Positions 1-9,270 of a stretch of DNA of 64,000 nt are shown one piece after another. Position numbers and translations under genes: made by a program. Origin of the DNA: CADEED01 sp035502995 (lineage in GTDB: Bacteria; Pseudomonadota; Gammaproteobacteria; Steroidobacterales; Steroidobacteraceae). The stretch spans positions 1-64,000 of the forward strand of contig DATJTW010000102.1 in the NCBI GenBank assembly GCA_035502995.1, read 5' to 3'. The notes beneath the pieces were generated by a model, which worked only from the letters and a program-made list of their open reading frames with translations, searched no databases and was not told where the DNA came from. Within the stretch, counting starts at the first letter, position 1, and each line of letters starts with the position of its first letter.

Positions 1-62
1 TCGACCAGGGAGCGTCGAATACTGGGGTTCTTGATCCCCGCCGAGGTCAGCAACAGCTTCAT
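1..62 (-). CDS. Peptidase E-like (S51 family) protein, 5' end only
   Basis: The minus strand from an ATG at 62 reads MKLLLTSAGIKNPSIRRSLV and runs off the left edge, so only 20 residues are visible. The LLLTSAGIKNPSI opening is characteristic of peptidase E/alpha-aspartyl dipeptidase relatives of the S51 (glutamine-amidotransferase-like) group, which cleave Asp-X dipeptides in the cytoplasm or act as cyanophycinase-like enzymes. A GGAG ribosome site lies about 6 bases before the start. The catalytic Ser-His-Glu residues are outside the window, so the assignment rests on the N-terminus alone. Confidence 0.55.
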   Translation of the reverse strand, partial: MKLLLTSAGIKNPSIRRSLV

Positions 63-179
63 CGATGTCTCCGGATGTTCGACCCGGAATCTGGTCGATC
101 GAAGCGCGGCAAAATCGACAACGCGCCTGTCAGCCAAAGCACTAGCGGTGACGGGTCGCATCCCCGCCGCCGCCGCTCT

Positions 180-1751
180 TCACGCAAACAAGGACGCCAA
201 CACCTCGCGTCTCTTCCCCCTGTCCAGTCGCGACGCCTCTATCCACTCGAACCGCTGCTCTCGCCCCTTCGCCAACTCCAGCCGCGCCGCCTCGCGATCC
301 GTCCGCTGATCGAACAACAGCACGACCCGCAGCTCGCGCGCCCCCTGCGCCAGCGTCGCCAACTCATACCGGCTGCCCGCATTCCTCGCCTGGAATCCGC
401 GCAGATCCATCAACACCACGTCACTGCGCCGCGCCAGCGCCTGCATCGCCACCTGCCACGTCGAGTCATGGCAATAACACTCGTTGACCCAATACCTCCC
501 ATCCACATCCGCGCCGAGATCGAACGTCGCAATGCGCCGTGGTACATCCGCCGCGCTCGACACGAACCGCTCCGCCAGCTTGCGATCCAGGAAGTCGAAG
601 ATGTCGCCCGCATCCAGCGTGCGATCCGCGAGATCGGTCCCCGCGATCGTCACCGTGTTGCCGCTCAGCCGCCATCGCTCGATGACCTGGTCATACAGCA
701 GCTGCGTCTGCGCATCCTGCTGGAACACGCGCAACACCAGCAGCGTCGGCGGTTGTCCGCGCCGCTCCCGCCACCGGCTCGCGATCGACATGATCGCGGG
801 AATCCACAACAACGCGAGCAGGATGAGGAAAGCAGGGCGCCCGACGCTCGGTGCCATCGTCAGCGCGCGATCCATCAACGCGAACGCCCACACCGCGGTG
901 AACACCACTAACAACTCCGACAACCACTTGCGCGAATACGCTCGCCCGAGCGCGCGCCCCAATAGGCGCGCGGGCCACCAGGCGAGCAGCCAGGGCAACG
1001 CGATGAACACGCCCATCGTCACGTAGAGACCGAAGCCGCCGAACACCTTCCCGAGGAACCCCACGACCGACACGAACCACGGCACTTCCTGCTCGACCAG
1101 GTACGCCAGCAACTCCATCCCCATGAACGAAGTCCAGACGAGCGCGGCCAGCGGCACCAGCAACCACGGCGCGACGGCCCGCGCCGCATTGCCGAGAAAC
1201 ACCAGCGAGACGAGCACCAGCGGCAACCCGATCTCGCTCGCGATCGCCAGTGCCGCCTGCATCGGCCGGTACTCGATCTGGCGCCACAGGAAAATGAGGA
1301 AACACACCCCGCACCACAGCAGCAGTGCGCCGAAGAATTTGGTGCGCGACCAGCGCCACAGCAGCGCCAGCGCCGGAACCACCGGCCACAGGTGCAGCAG
1401 TGCGACGACCGCGATCGCCTTCGGTCGCGGCGCTTCGGTGGGAAAGGACAGCGTCCACCAGATCCACGCGCTGGTGATCGAGATCAGGACGGAGATCCCG
1501 ATCAGCAGCAACGCGAGCTGTATGCCGGCGGCGCGATTCTCTGCCAGCGTGAACGGGGCAGGAGCGGGTAGTTCGACCCCGTCTTCGTCGGCGCCATCGC
1601 CGGGCGCCGCGGTGGCGTCATCGCCGCGCACCGCCTGCATCAGCTGCTTCATCCGCTTTCGATAGCGGGACGCGATGATCCACGCCGCGAGGCACGACAA
1701 CGCCGCGCCGAAGATCAGTGACAGGTACAGGACGACGTGTTGACGCTCCAT
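180..1751 (-). CDS. Polytopic membrane protein with C-terminal soluble domain, unknown function
   Basis: About 523 residues from the ATG at 1751, which has an AGGGAG ribosome site 7 bases upstream; the longer open frame to 1811 has no such site. One membrane helix at about residues 7-27 is followed by an acidic loop, then eight or nine hydrophobic helices up to roughly residue 340. The last 180 residues are soluble and alternate hydrophobic strands with charged helices (VLRVFQQDAQ, then DVVLMDLRGFQARNAGSRYE), resembling a Rossmann or TIR-like nucleotide-binding fold, although no definite motif could be assigned. It stands alone, between the peptidase E start and the SMP-30-like gene. I do not recognise a named family. 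Confidence 0.8.
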   Translation of the reverse strand: MERQHVVLYLSLIFGAALSCLAAWIIASRYRKRMKQLMQAVRGDDATAAPGDGADEDGVELPAPAPFTLAENRAAGIQLALLLIGISVLISITSAWIWWTLSFPTEAPRPKAIAVVALLHLWPVVPALALLWRWSRTKFFGALLLWCGVCFLIFLWRQIEYRPMQAALAIASEIGLPLVLVSLVFLGNAARAVAPWLLVPLAALVWTSFMGMELLAYLVEQEVPWFVSVVGFLGKVFGGFGLYVTMGVFIALPWLLAWWPARLLGRALGRAYSRKWLSELLVVFTAVWAFALMDRALTMAPSVGRPAFLILLALLWIPAIMSIASRWRERRGQPPTLLVLRVFQQDAQTQLLYDQVIERWRLSGNTVTIAGTDLADRTLDAGDIFDFLDRKLAERFVSSAADVPRRIATFDLGADVDGRYWVNECYCHDSTWQVAMQALARRSDVVLMDLRGFQARNAGSRYELATLAQGARELRVVLLFDQRTDREAARLELAKGREQRFEWIEASRLDRGKRREVLASLFA

Positions 1752-1909
1752 CGCGTTCTCCCTTGCAGCCTGGCTTCCGCCTGGCGGGCCCCGCGGGGGA
1801 GATCGTAGCAACTTTTCGAGCGGAATCCCGCCAGCGCCCGTCGGCCGGGGCCGCTGGCGGGTTGAGTAGCTAGCTCACGAACCCGGAGGGCCCGCCTCGG
1901 GAACCGCGA

Positions 1910-3004
1910 CTATTTCCGCGCAGCCTTGCCCGGCGCCCAGATCCCCTTCAACGAGATGAACGCCAGTCCGTTGTTCGCGTTCATCGGAACGACCAGCTGA
2001 TTCGCGCCGGCGTCGTAACACATCGACGCCGCCGAGGGGATGTTCTCGGCGATCAGTTTCGCGGGCGCGCCCGGCTTCATCATCGAGATGCCGCCCTGAC
2101 GCACGCTCGACACGAACTTCACGCCGTCGGGCATGATCACGAGCCCGTCGTTGCCGGCCTGCGCGGCTTGTTCGGTCCTGACAACCTTTCCGTCGGGCGC
2201 GAACGTGATCACGTCGGGCGTGCCGATGTTGACGACGACGATGTTCCCGTCGCCATCCACCTCGATGCCGTTCGGCATGCTGAGCGGCGCGCCCTGCACG
2301 AACACGGACGCCTGGCCGTCCGGCGTGACCTTCCACACCTGCCACGTGTCGGGCTTGTCGGCGGCGCCGGTGTTCGTGCCGTACACGGTGCCATCGGCCG
2401 CCACGGCGAGATCGTTGAGCCACGGCGATCCCGCGACGGTGACCGACTTGATCGGACGTCCCGTCGCCATGTCGAAGGTGCGAACAACGGCAACGCTCGG
2501 CGTGGGCTGCCCGGCATTCGCGGGGTCGGCCAGGCCGCCATCACGATCGGCCAGGTAGAGCACGCGATCTTTCAGGAAGCTGCCATACGGCTCGTTCAAC
2601 ACGAGCGGCGGCGTCATCGTGTCGCGCTCCGCGCCGGCATTCTGGATCCCGACCCATCTCGGCGTCTGCACGCTGCCATCGTGATTGACGAACGCGATCC
2701 ACGCGTCGTTCGCGCGCACCGACTGCACGACCCCGCGCGACGGCGCCACGATCACACCGCGGCTCGCGTCGTAGACGCAGCTCTCGACGGAATACAACGC
2801 GCCGAACATGCGCACGTTCTTCGACGCGGGCGCGAACGCGGCCGGCGGCGCGCCCGGCGCCGGCGGAGCGACGGGCAGCCCGACGCCCGGCGTGCCGGTG
2901 TAGTAATCGCGCGGCGCTGGCGGTTGCTGTGCAAGGGCACCGCCGGCATGCGCCGCCAGGATCAACACGCAGATCCGCGCCAATGACCGTTCGAATGTCG
3001 ACAT
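1910..3004 (-). CDS. Secreted SMP-30/NHL-type beta-propeller protein
   Basis: 364 residues from the ATG at 3004, with GGGGAG just upstream; the open frame extends to 3151 but without a ribosome site. A signal peptide (about residues 1-26, ending GGALAQ) indicates Sec export to the periplasm. The body has repeated propeller strands such as WLNDLAVAADGTVYGTNTG and MPNGIEVDGDGNIVVVNIGTPDVITFAPDG, typical of SMP-30/gluconolactonase/LRE-like propellers, which bind a divalent metal and hydrolyse lactones or simply bind ligands. The substrate cannot be read from sequence. It is monocistronic, with stop codon TAG. Confidence 0.8.
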   Translation of the reverse strand: MSTFERSLARICVLILAAHAGGALAQQPPAPRDYYTGTPGVGLPVAPPAPGAPPAAFAPASKNVRMFGALYSVESCVYDASRGVIVAPSRGVVQSVRANDAWIAFVNHDGSVQTPRWVGIQNAGAERDTMTPPLVLNEPYGSFLKDRVLYLADRDGGLADPANAGQPTPSVAVVRTFDMATGRPIKSVTVAGSPWLNDLAVAADGTVYGTNTGAADKPDTWQVWKVTPDGQASVFVQGAPLSMPNGIEVDGDGNIVVVNIGTPDVITFAPDGKVVRTEQAAQAGNDGLVIMPDGVKFVSSVRQGGISMMKPGAPAKLIAENIPSAASMCYDAGANQLVVPMNANNGLAFISLKGIWAPGKAARK

Positions 3005-3231
3005 CTTCGTCTCCCCCTGTTGGATGGCTCTTGCTGTGACGCTCGCGCGTCCCGAATCCGTCATTACCGGCGTGCCGAGCGCGGTTTCAGCACATGGGTG
3101 CTCGTCCGATCCGGCACTTCGTGGTCGCCTACGCCAGCGCAAGGCCGGCACGGGTCGCGGGGTCCATGTTGTCCGACCGATTCATCGACTCCGACACGGT
3201 GTAGTCGCGTTGTCATTCGGGTGGAAGTCTC

Positions 3232-3981
3232 ATGCGCCATTTTTACAATATCAGCCGCGCCGCGGCAGCCTCCGCGATGCTCGCGAACCTCGTCGGCTGC
3301 GGTGACATCGGCTATCGCGTTTTTCCGGGGCCGGACAACAGCATCGGCCCGCCGCTGATTCCCTCGCCGGCGACCGTGCCGCCGCCGTCACCGCCACCTT
3401 CGCCCGCGCCGTCTCCGCCGGCGTCTCCACCACCCCCGCCGCCGCCGCCCCCCGCGCCGGCCGGGCCGCCCCTATCTACTACGCCCGTCGACCTCAGTGA
3501 CGGCCACGCCGTCGGCACGTCCCGCTGGCCCGATCCGCAAACCGACGGCTCGCCGATCGGCCGCTTCAACTGCGTGATCAACCCGCCGCAGGCGCTGGCA
3601 TTCCGCGCGCACCTGTCGATCCTCGTGAACAACGAGCCGCAGAAGATCCCGTTGTACCTGGGCGCGTCACGCCAGCCGCCGACGCACTGCTTCTACGCGA
3701 TCCACACACACGACGCGTCGGGGCGGATCCACGTGACGCCGGCCGCGCCGGGCACGTTCACGCTGGGTGAACTCTTCCAGATCTGGGGGCAACCGCTGAG
3801 CAACACGAATGTCGCCGGCATCAGCGGTCTGCCGGTCGAAATCTACGTCACCGACGACGGCACTTCGGTGAAGGTCGACGAGGCCGATTGGGCCGGCATC
3901 GAGCTCAAGTCACACCGCGAGATCACGATCGAGCTCGGCACGCCGCTCGAAGAGATCCCGAACTACACCTGGACGGATTGA
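3232..3981 (+). CDS. Proline-rich lipoprotein with conserved His-x-His domain
   Basis: 249 residues. The N-terminus has a hydrophobic stretch ending in the lipobox LVGC, so Cys is probably lipidated and the protein anchored in the envelope. Residues about 40-80 form a Pro/Ser/Ala linker with a long run of prolines. The C-terminal 170 residues contain the pattern CFYAIHTHDASGRIHV followed by GTFTLGELFQIWGQPL, which I associate with a small conserved secreted domain of unknown function; the HxH pair could bind metal. A shared hairpin terminator separates it from the convergent CsbD-like gene. Confidence 0.75.
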   Translation: MRHFYNISRAAAASAMLANLVGCGDIGYRVFPGPDNSIGPPLIPSPATVPPPSPPPSPAPSPPASPPPPPPPPPAPAGPPLSTTPVDLSDGHAVGTSRWPDPQTDGSPIGRFNCVINPPQALAFRAHLSILVNNEPQKIPLYLGASRQPPTHCFYAIHTHDASGRIHVTPAAPGTFTLGELFQIWGQPLSNTNVAGISGLPVEIYVTDDGTSVKVDEADWAGIELKSHREITIELGTPLEEIPNYTWTD

Positions 3982-3992
3982 TTCGCGAGGCA

Positions 3993-4022
3993 GTCGCACG
4001 CCGGTTGACACCGGCGTGCGAC
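3993..4022. terminator. Bidirectional hairpin between convergent genes
   Basis: A perfect 13-bp stem (GTCGCACGCCGGT and its complement) with the 4-base loop TGAC lies between the lipoprotein stop and the CsbD-like stop. The T-tract is weak on both strands, but position and perfect pairing support termination for both genes. Confidence 0.7.
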
Positions 4023-4030
4023 GAACAACC

Positions 4031-4210
4031 TTACTTCTTCCCGGTGCCGGGCTTCGACGTCTTCGGCGACTTGCCGTCTTCGATCCGGCCTTCATTGCGC
4101 AGGTTTCGTCCTTCCTGCGCCTTGCGCTGGCTCGACGCCGATTTCCCGTGCTCGAACGCCTCTTCCTTGACGGCCCCGGCGGCTTCCTTGATGCGACCCT
4201 TGACGCTCAT
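4031..4210 (-). CDS. CsbD-like small stress protein
   Basis: 59 residues, MSVKGRIKEAAG followed by a highly charged helical body and a basic tail ending KPGTGKK. The KGRIKEAAGAVKEEA opening matches the CsbD family of small hydrophilic proteins, which are typically induced by general stress and of unknown biochemical role. An AGGAG-like site lies about 6 bases upstream of the ATG. It faces the lipoprotein gene across a shared terminator and is expressed from the 4211-4509 intergenic region. Confidence 0.8.
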   Translation of the reverse strand: MSVKGRIKEAAGAVKEEAFEHGKSASSQRKAQEGRNLRNEGRIEDGKSPKTSKPGTGKK

Positions 4211-4509
4211 GTCGACTCCTCGATGTTTGGTGGCGATGCACGGCGGATCGTCTCGCCGGGTTTGTTAGGGCCGTGCAGGCGACGGGGAGAGGCCGGGGAC
4301 AGCGGGCCCGCAAACCGGTGTCAGGTGCAGCCGACAGGACAGGTTCGACGCGAGCTGTATATGCAGCCAGCTCCGGCGCCCACTCTATATAAAGGGGCCT
4401 CACCCGAAACCGACGGCAAACAAAGTTGCGCGGTGGCCGGCCTGGCGCTGCTGCACCTGGCCGGAGAATACTTTTCCGCGTCGAATCGAAGCCGCGAGTC
4501 GCCCGGCGG
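4211..4509. other. Intergenic region, 299 bp, no gene seen
   Basis: Lies upstream of the CsbD-like gene and downstream of the TonB receptor gene. It contains an AT-rich patch around 4383-4395 (CTCTATATAAAGG) that stands out from the GC-rich surroundings and may be promoter sequence, but no clear -35/-10 pair was identified. No open frame with coding character was found. Confidence 0.5.
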
Positions 4510-6429
4510 CTAACGACCCGGCGTCTTGCCGCCACCGAACGTCACGGTGACCATCGCCCGCACCGTGCGCGGTGCGACCGGCGAGAACACGCCGCTCGGC
4601 GACGCCAGGTATCCCGTGACGCCGGTGACGTTCGACGCCAGCACGCGCAACTCCGCCGGCCGGCCCGCCAGCACGAACCGGCGGCGCGCGCCGACGTTCA
4701 CCAGCGTCATGGCCGGCGTCTCGAAACGGTTGGCGGTATCGGCCCAGCGTTTTCCCGAGTAGCTGGCCGCCGCGTCCACCGACCAGACTTTCGCCAGCGG
4801 GTGCTCGACGTTCGCATTGAGGATGCGGCTCGAGATGCCGGCCGCGTGTGCGCCGACCACGCCGGCCTCGACCAGCGGTCCGCTCACATCGGAGCGGAAC
4901 GCCACGGCGCCCACGACCACGCGCGTTTTCTTCCCCACGGTGCCCGCGATCGACGCTTCGACCCCGCGATGCCGCACCTCGCCCACGAGCCCGAACGAAC
5001 GATCCGCGCGAAAGCCGTTGGTGGGCTTCGACACGTCGAACAAGGCGCCGATGAACGCCAGCGCCGGCGTGATCGCGTGGCGGACGCCCAGCTCGTATTG
5101 CGTGGCCTCGACCGGCGGCAGCACTTCATCTCGATTGATCGCCGACGTCGGCGCGACGCCGGCTTCCTCGAGGCCCGTTACCCAACTACCGAACAGCGCC
5201 GTGCGCGCCGTGACGCCGACGACGGCGGAGGCGTTGTACAGCGTGGTCTCGCTGACGCCGTCCGACTGCACGCCGGCGATGGACAGCACGTCCTTGTCGT
5301 AGCGGTTGCGGTGGATCGCCACGCGCAACTGCAGGCGATCGCGCCATGCCAAGCCGTACGCGGCGGATGCCGTGGCCTGTTCGACCGTGTCCGTGCCGCG
5401 CGTGCCGGACCACGGCCGCTCGACGCCATCCGGCGCGTCTTCGTCACGCAGGTCGAACGTGCCGAGCGGGATCGCGAGATTGGACGTCAGGTCGACGACC
5501 GTCCGGCCGCCGCGCAGCGACAAGCTGACCAGATGGTTGATCGCCCCCGCTTCGAACTGCCGCGCCACGCGTGCCTCGGCCGAGTCGGCCAGTTTCGTGC
5601 GCGCCGGATTGCGATACGTCGTCGCCGAGGCCTGGCCGCCGGCGTCGGTGGTGATCAACGTGTAGTCCGTGCGTTCGATGTCGAAGATCGAGCGGAACGC
5701 CGAGAGATTCACGGTGTAGCCGCCCGACGTCCCGTCGTAGAGGAGGCCGTAGTTGGAGCTCACCGCAGCCGTCTCCGCCCACGCCGGCGAATACTGGTGC
5801 AGCGTCTCGAGATCCGGCGGCACGGCCGCTTCACCCGGCACGACCGCGTAGTCGCCGTCGTAGCTGCGCTCGTACCTCGTCGCGAATGCGCGCACGCGCT
5901 GTCCGGACGCGATCTGCCACGCACCCACGCCGCCGACGTCGAGGCCACGCCCTTCGTATCCCTGCGCGAGCCGCCACCGCGGACGCCACACGAACCCGCC
6001 GGCAAGACTGAAATCGCCGTCGCGATACGAGCCGTCACCCTGCACGACGCGCGTGCCGAAATCCCGCAGGCCGACACCGAGCCGCAGCTCGTTGGCCGGC
6101 CCGGCCTCGCGCAGCCGGTAGTTCACGACGCCGGACGGCGCGGGGTACGCCAATCGCACCGCATTCACACCGACGCGCACGCCGACACCCGCCAGCACCG
6201 GATCGTTCAGCGCCGCGGCGCGGCTGAAATACGCGTCGTCGATCCGGTACGCGCCGCTCTCGTTGAGATCGAAGCCCCGGACCTGGGACTCGCTGTAGAG
6301 GCCCGATTGTTCGGTGCCGACGCGTTCGCCGAAGGCATCGGCGGCCGACTTCACGGCGCTGTCCTGCGCCGCGGCGCCGGCCGCGGCCAGCAAACCCGTG
6401 ACGGCGATTCCCGTGTGCATCTTGATCAT
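4510..6429 (-). CDS. TonB-dependent receptor, siderophore-receptor type
   Basis: 639 residues from the ATG at 6429 (a second ATG at 6420 is possible; neither has a strong ribosome site). The signal peptide ends near GAAAQ. A plug region follows, with the typical SQVRGFDLNESGAYRIDDAYF segment, then a long series of amphipathic beta strands ending RAMVTVTF, the usual closing strand of an outer-membrane barrel. Such receptors import ferric siderophores or other bulky ligands using TonB energy. No obvious TonB box was seen. The plug is short compared with classic siderophore receptors. It is divergent from the LytS-type kinase at 6543, so the two may share control. Confidence 0.85.
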   Translation of the reverse strand: MIKMHTGIAVTGLLAAAGAAAQDSAVKSAADAFGERVGTEQSGLYSESQVRGFDLNESGAYRIDDAYFSRAAALNDPVLAGVGVRVGVNAVRLAYPAPSGVVNYRLREAGPANELRLGVGLRDFGTRVVQGDGSYRDGDFSLAGGFVWRPRWRLAQGYEGRGLDVGGVGAWQIASGQRVRAFATRYERSYDGDYAVVPGEAAVPPDLETLHQYSPAWAETAAVSSNYGLLYDGTSGGYTVNLSAFRSIFDIERTDYTLITTDAGGQASATTYRNPARTKLADSAEARVARQFEAGAINHLVSLSLRGGRTVVDLTSNLAIPLGTFDLRDEDAPDGVERPWSGTRGTDTVEQATASAAYGLAWRDRLQLRVAIHRNRYDKDVLSIAGVQSDGVSETTLYNASAVVGVTARTALFGSWVTGLEEAGVAPTSAINRDEVLPPVEATQYELGVRHAITPALAFIGALFDVSKPTNGFRADRSFGLVGEVRHRGVEASIAGTVGKKTRVVVGAVAFRSDVSGPLVEAGVVGAHAAGISSRILNANVEHPLAKVWSVDAAASYSGKRWADTANRFETPAMTLVNVGARRRFVLAGRPAELRVLASNVTGVTGYLASPSGVFSPVAPRTVRAMVTVTFGGGKTPGR

Positions 6430-6542
6430 GGCGCACAGGCTAGTCGTCGAGATCCCGCGCTCGCAGACCGCTGGCTGCAGCCGGTGCGCCGTTCGCTGCA
6501 TCGGCGCGCCGCCGCCGGACGTCCTGGCGTACAGTCGCCGCG

Positions 6543-7619
6543 ATGACGGCAAGCGACAACGGCGCGCGTTCGACTTCCTGGCCCTGGATCGCCGCGATGT
6601 GGCTGGCGGGTGGTTTGATCGAAGCCAGCCAGTCCGTGCTCATCCTGCGGTTCGCCGAGCGCAAACAACATTCGTGGCTGCCGTTGTTCGGCACCGAGCT
6701 CGCGACCTGGTTGCCCTGGGCACTGGCGACGCCGTGGGTGATCGGCCTCGCGCGGCGCCATCCGCTGATGCGGGGCACGACGGTGCGCGCCGTCGTCGTG
6801 CACCTGGGCGCGTTCTTCCTCGTCAGCGCCGTCGCCGAAGTCTGGTCCGCGACGCTGCAGGTGGCGTTCAACCCCTGGGGCAACAAGCGCGCGCCGACGT
6901 TCTGGGACACCTGGAGCATCACGCTGCTCTATCAAGTGCTGATCTTCCTGATCGCCTACGCGTTGATCGTCACGATCACGTATCTCGCGGACTCGCGCGA
7001 GCAGGAGGCGCGGCAGCGCGAAGAGCTGTCGCGCGCGCAACTCGCCGCGCTGCGCGGACAGATGGAACCGCACTTCATGTTCAACACACTGAACTCGATC
7101 GCCGGCCTCGTGCGCGACCGGCGCAACGACGCGGCGGTGAGCATGATCGTGGGGTTGAGCGAGTTCCTGCGCCGCGCATCCGAGGACTCGCACCGGCCGC
7201 AGGTGACATTGGCCGAAGAAGTCGAATACCTGCAGCGTTACGTCGACATCCAGCAGGTACGTTTCGGCGAACGGCTGCAGTTCGGCATCGACGTGCCGGC
7301 CGAACTACTCGCCGTGCCCGTGCCGAACCTGCTGCTGCAGCCGCTCGTCGAGAACGCGATCAAGCACGGCGTCGCCACGCGCGTCGCGGGCGGCAGCGTG
7401 CGCGTCACCGCGGCGCGTCGCGATGCCGCGCTTTGCCTGAGCGTCTACAACGACGGCCCGATGTTCCCGCCGGACTGGCAGGCCAATGGCGGCGTGGGCC
7501 TCGCGAACCTGCGCACGCGGCTGCGAATCCTGCACGGCGATGCCGCCGGTTTGCAGGTGGAGCAGGCGGGCACCGAGGGCGTGGAAGTCGTCGTCGTGCT
7601 GCCACTGCCGGAGCGCTGA
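6543..7619 (+). CDS. LytS/YehU-family membrane sensor histidine kinase
   Basis: 358 residues. Four hydrophobic segments (about 14-35, 50-70, 82-102, 126-148) form the sensor. The short coiled region then leads to the His_kinase motif LRGQMEPHFMFNTLN with phospho-acceptor His177, and the ATPase N-box LVENAIKHG with Asn271. This architecture (PF06580-type kinase) pairs with LytTR regulators, and such a regulator begins at the very next base, with TGA followed directly by GTG, so the two are translationally coupled. The divergent TonB receptor may be a target. Confidence 0.92.
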   Translation: MTASDNGARSTSWPWIAAMWLAGGLIEASQSVLILRFAERKQHSWLPLFGTELATWLPWALATPWVIGLARRHPLMRGTTVRAVVVHLGAFFLVSAVAEVWSATLQVAFNPWGNKRAPTFWDTWSITLLYQVLIFLIAYALIVTITYLADSREQEARQREELSRAQLAALRGQMEPHFMFNTLNSIAGLVRDRRNDAAVSMIVGLSEFLRRASEDSHRPQVTLAEEVEYLQRYVDIQQVRFGERLQFGIDVPAELLAVPVPNLLLQPLVENAIKHGVATRVAGGSVRVTAARRDAALCLSVYNDGPMFPPDWQANGGVGLANLRTRLRILHGDAAGLQVEQAGTEGVEVVVVLPLPER

Positions 7620-8342
7620 GTGGCACTGCGCGTGCTGGTCGTCGACGACGAGCCGCTGGCCCGGCGCAACGTCGCCGTCCTGCTGGGCGTCGACCCGGAC
7701 ATCGCCGCGGTCGAGGAGTGCGGTTCCGGCGCGGAAGCCATCGAAACCATCCGCCGCTGGCGCCCGGACCTCGTGTTCCTCGACGTGCAGATGCCGGAGT
7801 GCGGCGGTTTCGACGTGCTCGAGATCGTCGGCGCGGACCTGCCGCGGGCCGTCATCTTCGTCACCGCCTACGACGAATACGCGCTGCGCGCCTTCGAGGC
7901 CGGCGCGCTCGACTATCTACTGAAGCCGTTCGACGACGCGCGTTTCGCCCGCGCGCTGGCCCGCGCGAAAGAGAGGCTGGCGGGCCCCGCGACGCTGCCG
8001 GCGCCGGTGGCCAAACGGCTGGTCGTGAAGTCGCCGGGCCAGATGCTGTTCCTCGACGTCGCCGACATCGACTGGATCGAGTCGGCCAGCTACTACGCCT
8101 GCCTGCACGTCGGCGCCGCCACGCACATCATTCGCCGGCCGTTGTCGGAACTCGAGCAGGAGCTGGGCGGGGAGCGGTTCGTCCGGATCCACCGGTCGAC
8201 CATCGTGAACCTCGATCGCGTCCGCGGGCTGGAGCTGCAGAGCGGCGGCGACTACGAGGTGGTCCTGAAGTCCGGGCCGCGGTTGAAGCTGAGCCGGCGA
8301 TTCCGCAAGCGGCTGGAGGACCGGCTGCACCCGCGGCGCTGA
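7620..8342 (+). CDS. LytTR-type response regulator
   Basis: 240 residues from a GTG directly after the kinase stop. The receiver domain has the acidic pair D9/D10, phospho-acceptor D55 (LVFLDVQMP) and K102 (YLLKPF). A LytTR DNA-binding domain follows from about residue 130, including IDWIESASYYACLHVG and the FVRIHRSTIVNLDRV segment. It is the cognate partner of the upstream kinase and probably regulates nearby export, receptor or envelope genes. Confidence 0.93.
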   Translation: MALRVLVVDDEPLARRNVAVLLGVDPDIAAVEECGSGAEAIETIRRWRPDLVFLDVQMPECGGFDVLEIVGADLPRAVIFVTAYDEYALRAFEAGALDYLLKPFDDARFARALARAKERLAGPATLPAPVAKRLVVKSPGQMLFLDVADIDWIESASYYACLHVGAATHIIRRPLSELEQELGGERFVRIHRSTIVNLDRVRGLELQSGGDYEVVLKSGPRLKLSRRFRKRLEDRLHPRR

Positions 8343-8418
8343 CGACGATTGCAACCCCGGGCCCCTCCGGCCCGTCTCAATGGGCAGCCCCGCCATTCCG
8401 CTAGTCAAAGGAGCTCCC

Positions 8419-9261
8419 ATGACCCGTCACCTGGCCCTTGCCGTCGTCCTGCTGGCCATCGGGAATGCCCAGGCCGCGGAGAAAGCCCTCGACAAGACCT
8501 TTACGGTCGCGTCCGGCGGGTCCCTGACCGTGGACGCCGACGGCGCCTCGGTGCGGATTTCCGCCGGCAACACCAGCCAGGTGGTCGTGCACATGAGCGC
8601 GCGTGGGTCGGAAGACGACATCGCGGACGTGAAACTCGAGGCGGTCCAGAACAATGACGGCGTCGCCATCACGATGCGCCGGCCGGACAAGCGCTCCTGG
8701 TTCCGCTGGGGCTCGTGGAGCAGCGAGGAGAAGATCGAGGTCACCGTGCCGCGGCAGTACCAGGTGAACGTGCGCACCGGCGGCGGCAACGTCGAGCTGG
8801 GCGGCACCACCGGCACGGCCCGGCTGCAGACGTCGGGCGGCGACGTCAGCGCGCGGAACATCACCGGCAACATCGAACTGCGCACCTCCGGCGGCGGCAT
8901 CGTCGCGGACACGATCCGCGGCGACGTCGATGCGAACACTTCGGGCGGCGACGTCCGCCTGCTGAAGATCGACGGCAAGATCCGCGGCAACACCAGCGGC
9001 GGCAGCGTGCGATGCAGCCTGGTCGGCGCCAATCGCGGCATCTCGGCGACGAGCTCCGGCGGCGATATCGAGCTGACCCTGCCGCGTGCGACGACCGGCG
9101 ACGTCAATGCGACGACCAGCGGCGGCGGAATCGACCTGGACCTGCCGATCACGACGAGCGAGCACAAGGACGGCCGCGTGCGCGGGACGTTGAACGGCGG
9201 CGGGCTGCCGATCGAGGCGCGCACGTCGGGAGGGAATGTTTCGCTGCGCGCGGCGGATTAA
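8419..9261 (+). CDS. DUF4097-like secreted beta-helix protein
   Basis: 280 residues from the ATG at 8419, chosen because of the AAAGGAG ribosome site; the frame opens at 8380. The signal peptide ends NAQA. The body is a series of degenerate about 20-residue repeats of the type TSGGDVSARNITGNIELRTSGGGI, which are typical of the DUF4097/adhesin-like right-handed beta-helix family. The function of this family is unsettled; it is often next to two-component or anti-sigma systems, as here downstream of the LytTR pair. Confidence 0.8.
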   Translation: MTRHLALAVVLLAIGNAQAAEKALDKTFTVASGGSLTVDADGASVRISAGNTSQVVVHMSARGSEDDIADVKLEAVQNNDGVAITMRRPDKRSWFRWGSWSSEEKIEVTVPRQYQVNVRTGGGNVELGGTTGTARLQTSGGDVSARNITGNIELRTSGGGIVADTIRGDVDANTSGGDVRLLKIDGKIRGNTSGGSVRCSLVGANRGISATSSGGDIELTLPRATTGDVNATTSGGGIDLDLPITTSEHKDGRVRGTLNGGGLPIEARTSGGNVSLRAAD

Positions 9262-9270
9262 AGTCGGCGG

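Noticed and set aside
31..911. Open plus-strand frames at 31-309, 75-911 and 484-1026
   Set aside because: They are antisense shadows of the membrane protein gene; the amino-acid composition is arginine- and histidine-rich, as expected for a GC-rich complement.
3400..3460. Run of CCG-rich triplets as a tandem repeat element
   Set aside because: It encodes a proline-rich linker in frame and is low-complexity coding sequence, not a separate repeat element.
4426..4470. CCGGCC/GGCCGG elements before the TonB receptor stop as a terminator
   Set aside because: The arms do not pair well over more than 6 bases.
4426..6546. 706-residue plus-strand frame opposite the TonB receptor
   Set aside because: Arg/His-rich shadow frame with no domain; the minus strand holds a clear barrel receptor.
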